In this document: positions 16,078-23,444 of the stretch, one piece after another
How the letters are laid out: every line of letters begins with the position of its first letter
Position numbering within the stretch: the first letter of the stretch is position 1
Source of the DNA: Faecalicoccus sp.
GTDB taxonomy: Bacteria; Bacillota_I; Bacilli_A; Erysipelotrichales; Erysipelotrichaceae
Assembly (NCBI GenBank): GCA_017941505.1
Contig: JAGAWH010000028.1
Location: forward strand, 1-28,937
Reading direction: 5' to 3'
DNA: 28,937 bases
Translations under genes and position numbers: made by a program
Notes under the pieces: generated by a model
The model's input: the letters and a program-made list of their open reading frames with translations, nothing else
Databases searched by the model: none
What the model was told of the DNA's origin: nothing

Positions 16078-17109
16078 CTATTTTAAATTCTTAACACCGG
16101 TTTCCAGGATATCCATCAGCAACAAAGTCTGCCATGGTTTTACCAATGGTTCTTTACCGTGGGCAATAGTTTCATAGAGAGCATCATAGTAGTATGAATA
16201 ACTTCCGGTTACGGTTTCTACCTTTTCTTCATGATATTTTCCATTATCATCAAAGTATGTTAATGTACCCCATTCCTCCGGTGTATCCACGCCAAAGTCA
16301 GGATGATCCGGTAGATAGAACAGTTTTAAATGGGTTTCCTGTTTATCTTTTAATTCTTTAACAAACATGCCCTTCTTCCCGTAAACGATGAAGCTTGGAC
16401 GGCTCTTAATACGGAAATAGCTGGACTTTACAGAAACCTTAAGGACTCCGTAATAGAGATCCAAATCAAAATAATCATTCATTCTGCCTTCACCTAAAAG
16501 CTGTCTTACATCATAATGGATGGAATCCGGTTTTCCGAAATAAGAAATAACCTGATCTAAAGTATGACAGCCATGTCCATATAAGTAAGAGAATGCCGGA
16601 TGGAATTCATGAACGGATTCCGGTATTTCCGGACGATAATAGTCAAAATGCATTTCAAGTTCCAACAGGTCTCCAAGTACACCCGACTCAATGACCTTCT
16701 GTACAGTTAAGAAATCACCATCAAACCGACGGTTTTGATAAGCCTGGACCATCACACCTTTCTCTTTGGCAAGATTAAAGATTTCCTCTGCTTCAGCTTT
16801 GGTTTCCATAAACGGTTTTTCTACCAGGCAGTTTTTACCGGCTTCAATCACCTGTTTGGCATATGAATAATGTACATTATGCGGCAGGGAGAGAATGACT
16901 ACATCAATTTCATCATCTTTTAAGATCGCATCTAAATCAGAGGTGTATTCTACACCTTCGACTTCAGCCCACTTATCCCTGGCATGATTGCGGCTGTAGA
17001 TTTTCTTTACAATAAACTTATCCGGACGGTTCAAAATAAACGGCATGTGATATCGGTTGGTACTTTTACCGTTACCGATAAACGCTAATACAACTTTATT
17101 ATCTCGCAT
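16078..17109 (-). CDS. Gfo/Idh/MocA-family oxidoreductase
   Basis: 343-residue NAD(P)-dependent dehydrogenase-like protein. The N-terminal Rossmann fold begins VVLAFIGNGKSTNRYHMP, a slightly altered GxGxxG. The family catalytic-lysine motif EKP is at 97-99 (CLVEKPF). The C-terminal alpha/beta domain contains LEMHFDYYRPE and HGCHTLDQVISYFGKPD. I start at ATG 17109 with AAGGAG 7 bases upstream; the longer reading runs back into the neighbouring gene's terminator. Substrates in this family are mostly sugars or inositols. None can be assigned here, and no sugar genes are nearby. Confidence 0.9.
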   Translation of the reverse strand: MRDNKVVLAFIGNGKSTNRYHMPFILNRPDKFIVKKIYSRNHARDKWAEVEGVEYTSDLDAILKDDEIDVVILSLPHNVHYSYAKQVIEAGKNCLVEKPFMETKAEAEEIFNLAKEKGVMVQAYQNRRFDGDFLTVQKVIESGVLGDLLELEMHFDYYRPEIPESVHEFHPAFSYLYGHGCHTLDQVISYFGKPDSIHYDVRQLLGEGRMNDYFDLDLYYGVLKVSVKSSYFRIKSRPSFIVYGKKGMFVKELKDKQETHLKLFYLPDHPDFGVDTPEEWGTLTYFDDNGKYHEEKVETVTGSYSYYYDALYETIAHGKEPLVKPWQTLLLMDILETGVKNLK

Positions 17110-17152
17110 ATGAAATCTCCTTTTTTCTACCGTTATTATGCCACACTTAACT

Positions 17153-17181
17153 AAAAAAATGACAGCTTTTGTACTGTCATT
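17153..17181 (-). terminator. Terminator after the 67-residue gene
   Basis: Minus strand AATGACAG, 8-nt loop, CTGTCATT (8 bp) followed by TTTTT. The upper arm overlaps the stop codon of the small gene. It separates that gene from the oxidoreductase. Confidence 0.82.
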
Positions 17182-17380
17182 TACAATAAACAATCAATTG
17201 ACGGGATGTGAAATCCATCTTGATATGATCACCTTTTTTATCGGCTAAGACCTCCGGAACCTCTTCAAAGGGAGTATGTCCGGAATAAAGTTCATTCCCT
17301 CTTTCATCCAAAAAGGTAACATCCATATCATCCTGTAATACAATCAATAATTCCTTCATTGTGATATTTAACTGAGCCAT
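17177..17380 (-). CDS. Small protein of unknown function, possibly from a leaderless mRNA
   Basis: 67 residues (MAQLNITMKELL...), acidic with predicted alternating short helix and strands (VTFLDERGNELYSG, HIKMDFTSRQLIVYCK). I do not recognise a family. There is no ribosome binding site before ATG 17380 (GCTTC) or the inner ATG at 17359. Instead an extended -10 (TGCTAGAAT) ends 6 bases before the first ATG, so transcription would start at or next to the start codon. It lies 31 bp after the Cys-rich gene and is closed by its own terminator, which supports it being real. Confidence 0.6.
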   Translation of the reverse strand: MAQLNITMKELLIVLQDDMDVTFLDERGNELYSGHTPFEEVPEVLADKKGDHIKMDFTSRQLIVYCK

Positions 17381-17386
17381 GAAGCA

Positions 17387-17395
17387 ATTCTAGCA
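17387..17395 (-). promoter_or_regulatory. Extended -10 promoter directly before the 67-residue gene
   Basis: TGCTAGAAT on the minus strand (TGn extension plus TAGAAT). Six bases separate it from the ATG, so the transcript would begin at the start codon. The -35 is weak (TTAATT at 17 bp). Confidence 0.5.
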
Positions 17396-17411
17396 CAAAT
17401 ACGATGAAAAA

Positions 17412-17732
17412 TTAAGAGGCCCATAGAGATTGATGTTGAAAAATATCCAATGCATTTTTGGATCCATACGTCTTCTTTAACAGTTGACCGGCAGGATATT
17501 TAATACCGGAAGGTAATAAATCAAATCGTTTTTTCACACTTTGCGGTACCACAAGAATCTCACTTAAATCTTCCATTTTCATCCAATCCAGGGCGTCCTG
17601 GTCAACGTAGTCAAATCCACCGCATGTCCAGACGTTGCCGCAGCAACAATACATTTTCTCAGAAGTAAAGCTTTGGATCTCATCCATACAAATTAAACAG
17701 CGTGCCTTGTTTTCGATAATGATTTCTGCCAT
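17412..17732 (-). CDS. Small Cys-rich (zinc-binding-like) protein
   Basis: 106 residues from ATG 17732, which sits 9 bases after AAGGAG; two earlier in-frame ATGs lie too close to that site. A CxxC knuckle (RCLICMDE, about residues 12-15) is followed by a second cluster CCCGNVWTCGGFDY (about 29-42). Together they have the spacing of a small zinc ribbon or treble-clef module. The second part resembles short bacterial proteins carrying CxCG...GGxDY (DUF7695-like, from memory). The rest is unremarkable and soluble. It lies downstream of the unclassified RNA at 17.8 kb, so that RNA could control it. Function unknown. Confidence 0.7.
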   Translation of the reverse strand: MAEIIIENKARCLICMDEIQSFTSEKMYCCCGNVWTCGGFDYVDQDALDWMKMEDLSEILVVPQSVKKRFDLLPSGIKYPAGQLLKKTYGSKNALDIFQHQSLWAS

Positions 17733-17792
17733 ATCCATCATCTCCTTTTCTGATTTTAGAATAAAAGAAAAATTGACAATATTTATGACAAA

Positions 17793-17818
17793 TTAAAAAG
17801 CATATCCGAAGATATGCT
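17793..17818 (-). terminator. Terminator of the unclassified RNA
   Basis: Perfect 8-bp stem AGCATATC / GATATGCT closed by the stable tetraloop TTCG, followed on the minus strand by TTTT. Confidence 0.85.
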
Positions 17819-17889
17819 GAATTTTCATCTCCCTTCGCCGACAGAGGCGGTGGCCTAGGCCGCTTCCATAAACGAAAGGGGTACTATCT
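17793..17889 (-). ncRNA. Unclassified compact structured RNA with its own promoter and terminator
   Basis: A predicted transcript of about 95 nt begins near 17889. CCCTT pairs with AAGGG to close a three-way junction. Inside are hairpins GCGGC-CTAG-GCCAC (one mismatch) and CGCC-TCTGTC-GGCG. These are followed by a strong terminator AGCATATC-TTCG-GATATGCT-TTTT. The segment is much richer in G and C than its AT-rich surroundings. I compared the motifs from memory with T-box, SAM, TPP, FMN, purine, THF, ZTP, fluoride, guanidine, preQ1, glycine, SRP and 6S RNAs and saw no match. It could be a riboswitch upstream of the Cys-rich gene or an independent small RNA. Confidence 0.55.
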
Positions 17890-17895
17890 GTGCAT

Positions 17896-17904
17896 ACTAT
17901 AACA
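17896..17904 (-). promoter_or_regulatory. Extended -10 promoter of the unclassified RNA
   Basis: Minus strand TGTTATAGT: TGn plus TATAGT. The -35 is weak. An inverted repeat CTGTG / CACAG (17886-17907 region) flanks it. Confidence 0.6.
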
Positions 17905-17939
17905 CAGATTTAATAAATTTTATAGAGAAAATTTAAAAT

Positions 17940-17971
17940 TTAGTTACATTTTTTTGAATCTTAGTTACATT
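17940..17971. repeat. Two direct repeats with 21-bp period upstream of the RNA promoter
   Basis: TTAGTTACATT occurs at 17940-17950 and again at 17961-17971. The 21-bp period places both on one face of the helix, about 55 and 77 bp before the predicted start of the unclassified RNA. This is a typical spacing for an activator. The second copy overlaps the stop codon of the Nudix-HD gene. Confidence 0.5.
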
Positions 17972-18968
17972 ATTCGTCCAAAACTTCAATTCCCTGTAAC
18001 ATTTCCATATAGCGAAGATACTTTTCTCGGCGTAAAACATCTTCCATGGTCGGATTTGGAATACGGGATAAATCGCTGTTATGTTTCAGATCGGCAAGTT
18101 TTACCTTTGTTGCCTTCGGATTTTTTGATATCCGGTTGATATAATCGGCATATGATTCATCATCTCTATGCGTTAATGTTTCAACAATTTCAACTACCGA
18201 TGCAGGAATACCCGCCTCCAGAAGATCTTCGGCCGTAGTGTCTGTATCTTCTAAAACATCATGTAGTAAGGCAGCAGCCTTGAGCTCATCGTCATCGATC
18301 AGCGATGCCACATATTCGGGATGGTTGATATAATCTAAACCTGCCTTATCTTTTTGACCGGCATGGGCTTTGGTTGCGATTTGGCGGGCTAAGCCTACCA
18401 AATCAAATGTTTCTTTAGACCATAAGTATAAGTAAGCCTGTGTTCTGGCCGCAAAGTATTCCGTTTTTAAAAGTTTACGGACTTCAGCACGGGTGTACCA
18501 ATTCGCTTCAATCTCCTCCAAAGAGGAATTACTTGGTTTAATGGTTCCGGATGCCTTTCCCATCAGGCAGACATTCCTTTCGTTGGAGAAGCCGATTGCA
18601 CTGTAGCTGTGATCAACAATATCTTCTACCTCAACTAGATCAAGTCCTGTCTCTTCCTTTAATTCCCTGGCGGCAGCTTCAATCACCGATTCACCCGGAT
18701 CGATTAATCCGGCCGGAAAATTATAGATCCAGCGTCCCATAGCCATACGGTATTCTTTCGATACAAGAATCTTCTGATCTTTTTCATCAGTGAGAATTAA
18801 GATGACAGAATCCGCCACCGGATTGTTTAGATCTTCCAGTGTCTGTAGATTTTTATTGCGTGAAATAATTTCATAAATCTTTGTCTGCCCGTCTTTTGTT
18901 TCATATTCCACATCATAACGGGTAATAAAGCGTCCTTCATGGACTTTTTTGATTCCTTTAAACTCCAT
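17970..18968 (-). CDS. Nudix hydrolase fused to a SpoT/MESH1-type HD domain
   Basis: 332 residues in two parts. Residues 1-185 form an ADP-ribose-pyrophosphatase-like Nudix domain. Its Nudix box runs from Gly87 (GLIDPGESVIEAA) to RELKEETGL at 101-109, with all conserved acids present. Residues about 190-330 resemble the metal-dependent HD hydrolase of SpoT and MESH1. The signatures are His202 in AHAGQ, NHPEYV (His216), ALLHDVLEDTD (His236-Asp237, Glu240-Asp241) and LADLKHNSDL (Asp293, Asn297). No synthetase, TGS or ACT domain is present. Known family activities suggest hydrolysis of ADP-ribose-like dinucleotides and of (p)ppGpp or NADPH; joining them in one chain is inference about a shared nucleotide-clearing role. 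It follows the peroxiredoxin gene directly. Confidence 0.88.
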   Translation of the reverse strand: MEFKGIKKVHEGRFITRYDVEYETKDGQTKIYEIISRNKNLQTLEDLNNPVADSVILILTDEKDQKILVSKEYRMAMGRWIYNFPAGLIDPGESVIEAAARELKEETGLDLVEVEDIVDHSYSAIGFSNERNVCLMGKASGTIKPSNSSLEEIEANWYTRAEVRKLLKTEYFAARTQAYLYLWSKETFDLVGLARQIATKAHAGQKDKAGLDYINHPEYVASLIDDDELKAAALLHDVLEDTDTTAEDLLEAGIPASVVEIVETLTHRDDESYADYINRISKNPKATKVKLADLKHNSDLSRIPNPTMEDVLRREKYLRYMEMLQGIEVLDE

Positions 18969-19421
18969 TTATAATAACTCCAACATCTGCATTGGATTAT
19001 CTGCAGCCTTTACCTTATCTACTGCCTTGATAATCACTCCGTTTTCATCAATCAAATACGTCGTACGAACAACTCCCATGGATACCTTTCCATAGAGCTT
19101 CTTTTCCTTCCATACATCATAAGCCTGAATGACTTCCTTTTCCGTATCCGATAAAATCGTAAAAGGAAAGCCATATTTTTCCGAGAACTTTTTATGTGAT
19201 GCCACACTGTCTTTAGATATGCCTAAGACAACTGCATTTTTCTCTTGAAACTGCGGATATAAATCTCTAAATCCGCAGGCCTGTTTTGTGCATCCCTGTG
19301 TATTATCTCTTGGATAAAAATACAAAATGACTTTGTTTCCCAGATAATCCTTTAAGCTGTGCATCTGTCCGTTTTCATCCGGTAATGTAAAGTCAGGAGC
19401 TTTGCATCCTTCTTTTAACAT
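18969..19421 (-). CDS. bcp: Thiol peroxidase of the PrxQ/Bcp family
   Basis: 150-residue peroxiredoxin reducing hydrogen peroxide and organic peroxides with thioredoxin-type donors. Peroxidatic Cys44 lies in PRDNTQGCTKQACGF with the PxxxTxxC context. The second Cys49, five residues on, is the resolving Cys typical of the helical PrxQ type. The start of the fold, GCKAPDFTLPDENG, is standard. It overlaps the Sel1-repeat gene by 7 bp and is followed immediately by the Nudix-HD gene. Confidence 0.94.
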   Translation of the reverse strand: MLKEGCKAPDFTLPDENGQMHSLKDYLGNKVILYFYPRDNTQGCTKQACGFRDLYPQFQEKNAVVLGISKDSVASHKKFSEKYGFPFTILSDTEKEVIQAYDVWKEKKLYGKVSMGVVRTTYLIDENGVIIKAVDKVKAADNPMQMLELL

Positions 19422-20347
19422 TCTGAATTTACCTCCAACATATATTCACAATATGAATCTTCCAATAAAGCGCCTTTTTCATAGTATTCCATCGCTTTAA
19501 GAAAATCTTTTTCTACATGGATTCCATAATAATACCAATCCGCCAATGTCCTTGCCGCATATCGACTGTCTAACTGTACAGCCTTATCCAGTAAAACAAT
19601 TGCCTGATCTATATCAACATCTGTTCCATATCCTTTTTCCATCATAAATGCTGCCTGATGATAAGAATGTATATCGCTCTTTTTCATATAGGCATTCAAA
19701 GCTTCCTTATATCGTCCCATACGGAAATACTCATCTGCAGACAAATTGGATACCGCTTTGATATTCATATTCATCATATTCATCTGGGCATGCAGATCCA
19801 AAGCTTTGGCATTACCCGCTGCTGCTGCCTTGGAAATCCATTCCTGTCCCTTTCGAATATCTTTTAAGATACCTTTTCCGGTTGTATAGCGATATCCCAA
19901 ATCGTACATGGCATCTGCGCTTCCTAGAGAAGCAGCTTCTTCCATTACCAGTAGCGCCTTATCATCCTGATTCAGATCAAAGAGTTCCTTTGCGGTTTTA
20001 TAAAGGATGGCAGCTTTTGGGTCCGCTTTCATGGATTCCTTTATGACTTCGGTTTTCGTTTCAATACTACGGGATAATCCGCTTAACATCTGCAGTTTCG
20101 CATGTTCGCTCACCGCATCTTTTGCCTTCACATTCCCTTTGGCAGCACTTTGATTCAAATAATCCAATGCCGTTGTGATGTTGCGTTTGACACCCTTTCC
20201 GGTTGTATAGAGAATGCCTAACTGATACATGGCCTCATCATCACCCATCTGGGCTGCCTGTTCTAATAGGATTACCGCATCGGAATACTCCTTTAATTTG
20301 ATGAACTTGACTGCCTTTTCAACAATGGCACGAGTGATTTCACTCAT
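19415..20347 (-). CDS. Sel1-like repeat protein
   Basis: 310 residues built of Sel1/TPR-like helical repeats. The clearest units are MYQLGILYTTGKGVKRNITTA (about 40-60) and MYDLGYRYTTGKG with ILKD after it (about 145-165). Weaker ones are EKGYGTDVDIDQAIVLLDKA (about 235-255) and LADWYYYGIHVEKDFLKAME (about 265-285). No signal peptide or membrane segment, so a cytoplasmic scaffold or interaction protein is likely. It starts 3 bp after the zinc-ribbon helical-repeat gene and overlaps bcp. Partner unknown. Confidence 0.82.
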   Translation of the reverse strand: MSEITRAIVEKAVKFIKLKEYSDAVILLEQAAQMGDDEAMYQLGILYTTGKGVKRNITTALDYLNQSAAKGNVKAKDAVSEHAKLQMLSGLSRSIETKTEVIKESMKADPKAAILYKTAKELFDLNQDDKALLVMEEAASLGSADAMYDLGYRYTTGKGILKDIRKGQEWISKAAAAGNAKALDLHAQMNMMNMNIKAVSNLSADEYFRMGRYKEALNAYMKKSDIHSYHQAAFMMEKGYGTDVDIDQAIVLLDKAVQLDSRYAARTLADWYYYGIHVEKDFLKAMEYYEKGALLEDSYCEYMLEVNSEC

Positions 20348-20350
20348 ATT

Positions 20351-21790
20351 TTAACCTTCTTTCAATGGTGAGTTTTGTAGATCCTGTTTGATTTTCTTTA
20401 CGGTGGTGGATAAATCTGTTGGAATTCCCTCTTCTTGAAGCACACGTCTCCAATTCACATTCGTAATCGGACGACCGGCTACTTTGTTTAAAAGATATGT
20501 AATAAAGGTACTGTCCATACCCCATGCCTTAATACCATCTCTAAGAGCCGATACGATACGATACTTTTGTTCATTGAAGTATAACAGTGCTAAAACCTCA
20601 TAGGCCTTGGCAAGACCATAGGCTCCATCAAATGTTGTGCAGATTTCCATCGCCTTATTTATTTCGCTTCTTGCCTCAGTAAAATCTGTCTTTGTGATGG
20701 CAAGATAAATATATGTTCCGGCAAAAACAGGATTGATCTTTTGAGCCAGTTCCAAATACATAATCGAACGTTCGGTTTCCACGGTCTCCTCAAAATTCTC
20801 AATGATCTTACGATTTTGAAGCGTAATCGCATATTGTACCAGAAGTAAAGTATAATCCTGGTCAAGACGCTGTTTCTCATCTAAATCTTTCTCATTGATA
20901 TAAGCTTTATAAAGCGCAGAATTCAAGGCTGACTGAATATCCAGCGTATTATTAAACAGATATTGTTTTTCAAGAACCTTGCGGACAACCGGACTTAACA
21001 GCTGATAGGCTCTTTCATATTTTTCTTCGGTATTGAGCTTAGTTCCTACTAACAGGAAAGAATCAATGTTTTCTTCAAATACCTCCCAGATTCTGTCAAA
21101 GTGACGAATCACATAATCGGTATTTCTTTCAAGATACTGGCTTTCTAACAGCATCAACAATTCCTTTGGAGTATGCATCGCATGGTAATGGGCAAGTTTT
21201 TTTAACATTTCATCCCCAAAATATTCTTCTCTACCCGGGAATGGCTCATACTCATTGGTTTTATATAACTGAACAATTTCTTTTGCGAGCTGATTGGAAT
21301 CCATAGTAGGATTCTCTACAATATCAAACAAAGGAGAATAACCTTCTAATTCACATACCAGACAATTCGTCTTTCGATAAAGCGAAGTCGGCCAATCGAT
21401 AAAAGAATGATTTTTTCCGATTAGATTTTCATTTCGTAATGCCGTTAGTATATCCTCATTGTCAGCACATCCCTGTACTTTTAAAGGAATCGCCGTGTGT
21501 CCGGGATGAAGACGGATCCAAATGGTATAATCTTTATTCCATCCACTATATAGCCCTTCCTTTTTCAGCCATGCAGCCTTATCCGACAAGCAGCGGCTGT
21601 GAAAGACATGACGAATCATCAATGGATTTACCGTACGTGAACAGATGGGACAATTGTGATCTTGAATCTGTAAATGCCCGTTTTCACATCGAAAAAGCTT
21701 TGCGTGTATAATACCGGGAAGCGGATGACCGCAATACATACAGAAATTCACACCATCCGCATTATATTTTCCACAATTTTCGCAATACAT
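20351..21790 (-). CDS. Zinc-ribbon protein with a long helical-repeat body
   Basis: 479 residues. The N-terminus carries two Cys clusters: CxxC at 3-6 with CxxC at 17-20 (a classic zinc ribbon), then Cys35/His39 with CPIC at 47-50. Another Cys pair, CLVC, lies near residue 140. From about residue 180 the chain is almost entirely helical with TPR-like alternation (for example KYERAYQLLSPVVRKVLEK and FAGTYIYLAITKTDFTEA). I do not recognise a named family. GGAGGG precedes the ATG; a terminator-like hairpin lies just upstream. It heads a four-gene run with the Sel1, PrxQ and Nudix-HD genes. Confidence 0.75.
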   Translation of the reverse strand: MYCENCGKYNADGVNFCMYCGHPLPGIIHAKLFRCENGHLQIQDHNCPICSRTVNPLMIRHVFHSRCLSDKAAWLKKEGLYSGWNKDYTIWIRLHPGHTAIPLKVQGCADNEDILTALRNENLIGKNHSFIDWPTSLYRKTNCLVCELEGYSPLFDIVENPTMDSNQLAKEIVQLYKTNEYEPFPGREEYFGDEMLKKLAHYHAMHTPKELLMLLESQYLERNTDYVIRHFDRIWEVFEENIDSFLLVGTKLNTEEKYERAYQLLSPVVRKVLEKQYLFNNTLDIQSALNSALYKAYINEKDLDEKQRLDQDYTLLLVQYAITLQNRKIIENFEETVETERSIMYLELAQKINPVFAGTYIYLAITKTDFTEARSEINKAMEICTTFDGAYGLAKAYEVLALLYFNEQKYRIVSALRDGIKAWGMDSTFITYLLNKVAGRPITNVNWRRVLQEEGIPTDLSTTVKKIKQDLQNSPLKEG

Positions 21791-21804
21791 GACTGCCCTC
21801 CTTT

Positions 21805-21837
21805 AAAAAACTCCTTATACAGAAGTATAAAGAGTTT
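21805..21837 (-). terminator. Terminator/attenuator between the Nudix and zinc-ribbon genes
   Basis: Minus strand AAACTCTTTATAC, loop TTCT, GTATAAGGAGTTT (13 bp, one mismatch), then TTT. The stem overlaps the last codons of the Nudix gene and ends 15 bp before the zinc-ribbon ATG. It may partly uncouple the two halves of the cluster. Confidence 0.65.
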
Positions 21838-22237
21838 TATTGATGAAATCGATGGCTTTTAAAGCCAATTCTTTATCATTATCATAGGTAATTCTTTCAA
21901 CTACCTGATCCATATTAACCCATTCCATGAAAGCTACTTCGGCTTCCTGGACTTCAGGAATACCTCCGGTAAGCTCAGCCAGAAAATAGATTACATCTTT
22001 ATGAATGCCGGGACTCGGTGAATAGCTTAACTCATGACGGAAACCGTCAATAAATTTCACAGTAAGACCGGTTTCTTCTAAAATCTCACGCGAAGCGGTT
22101 TCGAGTTCTGTTTCACCCTCTTCGACATGTCCTTTCGGAAAGCACCAATGACCCTGAACCTGCTTAATCAATAAGAGTTCCGGTTTGTTGGAAGTATTTC
22201 TAAAAATCACTGCTCCGCATGATTTTTCGCGTTCCAT
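21815..22237 (-). CDS. Nudix hydrolase, Ap4A-type
   Basis: 140 residues from ATG 22237. The Nudix box reads GHVEEGETELETASREILEE followed by TGL, complete with the REIxEE core. Upstream HWCFPKGH and CGAVIF are typical of bis(5'-nucleosyl)-tetraphosphatase-like MutT proteins that remove stress-related dinucleotides. The annotated longer reading would start inside telA. The chosen start is one base after the telA stop, with AGGGA upstream. Exact substrate is uncertain. Confidence 0.88.
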   Translation of the reverse strand: MEREKSCGAVIFRNTSNKPELLLIKQVQGHWCFPKGHVEEGETELETASREILEETGLTVKFIDGFRHELSYSPSPGIHKDVIYFLAELTGGIPEVQEAEVAFMEWVNMDQVVERITYDNDKELALKAIDFINKTLYTSV

Positions 22238-22238
22238 A

Positions 22239-23444
22239 CTAGCGTCCCTTAATATCCAAAAGCTTAGCGCGGATCTGGTTTTCCATCGCAATTAATTCAC
22301 GCTCGGCTGCAGCACGCTGCTGACGACCTTCCTGCTGGATGGCGAGTACATCGTCAAAGGTTTGAATTAATTTTTCGTTGGTTTCCTTTAATGTTTCAAT
22401 ATCAACGATACCGCGGTTGGATTCTTTAGCCGTCTCAACCGTCGCGTCATGTAATGCCTGGGCATTTTTCTTTAAGAGCGCATTGGTCATCTGTGATACT
22501 TCACGCTGTGCTTTGGCAGCCTGTGTAGCATGGTTGATGCCTAAGGCAATAACCATTTGGTTTTTCCAAAGAGGAATTGTATTCATAATGGTTGTCTGGA
22601 TTTTTTCAACCATCATCGTATTCGAATTCTGTAACAGACGAAGCTGCGGAGCTGTCTGAATGGATACCATACGGCTTAAATCCAGATCATATAATTTTTT
22701 CTCAAAACGGTCACAATAATCCGCTAAATCTTTGACTGCCTGTGCATCTTCCGCAAGACCGGAAGCTTCAGCTCTTGCCTTAGCCTGTTTTAAATCCACA
22801 TTACGAACTTCGTTTAGTTTCATCTTACCGGCCGCAATGTACATTGTCAGTTCTTTAAAATACTGGTTATTTAATTCAAACATCTGATCCAAAAGCGCAG
22901 TATCTTTCATTAAGCGAACCTGATGTTCTTCTAAAACTTCAGCAATGCGGTCAACGTTCTTTTCAACCTTTTCATAACGGGCTGTCATGGATTCAATTTT
23001 GTTCTTGGTTTTATGGAAGAAACCAAAAGGACCCTTTTCTTCATTGGATGGATCAAAATCTTTTAATTCTGTAACTACACTTGACAACATCTTACCGGTG
23101 TCACCTAAATCTTTTGTACGAACAGAATCGAGTGCCTTGGAAGAAAAATCCGCTAATTTTTTCTGTGGAGCCGTACCAAACTGCATAATGGTGTTGGCAT
23201 CGGTAATATCAATCTTCTTAGAGAAATCTTCAATCATCTTCTGTTCTGCTTCGGTAAAGCGTTTTTGATCAATCTTGATATCGGCTAAAGTATCCGGTGT
23301 TTCCAAAGTCGGAAGATTTGCCTGCATTGAATCAAATTTTGAAGCATTCATTTCATCTTCTTCCGGTGTTAAAGTCAGTGTCGGAACAAACTCTGTTTTT
23401 TGTTCTTCGAATTGCGGCGGCATCATTTCTTTTTCGTTATCCAT
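22239..23444 (-). CDS. telA: TelA/YaaN-family toxic anion resistance protein
   Basis: 401-residue, mostly helical cytoplasmic protein of the TelA (KlaA/YaaN) family. Recognisable stretches are DITDANTIMQFGTAPQKKLA, LEEHQVRLMKDTALLDQMFE, LNEVRNVDLKQAKARAEASG and TIMNTIPLWKNQMVIALGIN. Members are linked to tellurite and envelope-stress tolerance, but a biochemical activity is not established. Its ATG overlaps the xpaC stop by one base, and it is followed by the Nudix gene with a one-base gap. XpaC-TelA pairing is common in Bacillota. Confidence 0.9.
   Translation of the reverse strand: MDNEKEMMPPQFEEQKTEFVPTLTLTPEEDEMNASKFDSMQANLPTLETPDTLADIKIDQKRFTEAEQKMIEDFSKKIDITDANTIMQFGTAPQKKLADFSSKALDSVRTKDLGDTGKMLSSVVTELKDFDPSNEEKGPFGFFHKTKNKIESMTARYEKVEKNVDRIAEVLEEHQVRLMKDTALLDQMFELNNQYFKELTMYIAAGKMKLNEVRNVDLKQAKARAEASGLAEDAQAVKDLADYCDRFEKKLYDLDLSRMVSIQTAPQLRLLQNSNTMMVEKIQTTIMNTIPLWKNQMVIALGINHATQAAKAQREVSQMTNALLKKNAQALHDATVETAKESNRGIVDIETLKETNEKLIQTFDDVLAIQQEGRQQRAAAERELIAMENQIRAKLLDIKGR

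Noticed and set aside
17821..17889. THF, ZTP, fluoride or guanidine riboswitch, or small SRP RNA
   Set aside because: The conserved cores of these classes as I know them are not present; only a superficial CCGCC similarity to ZTP was noted.
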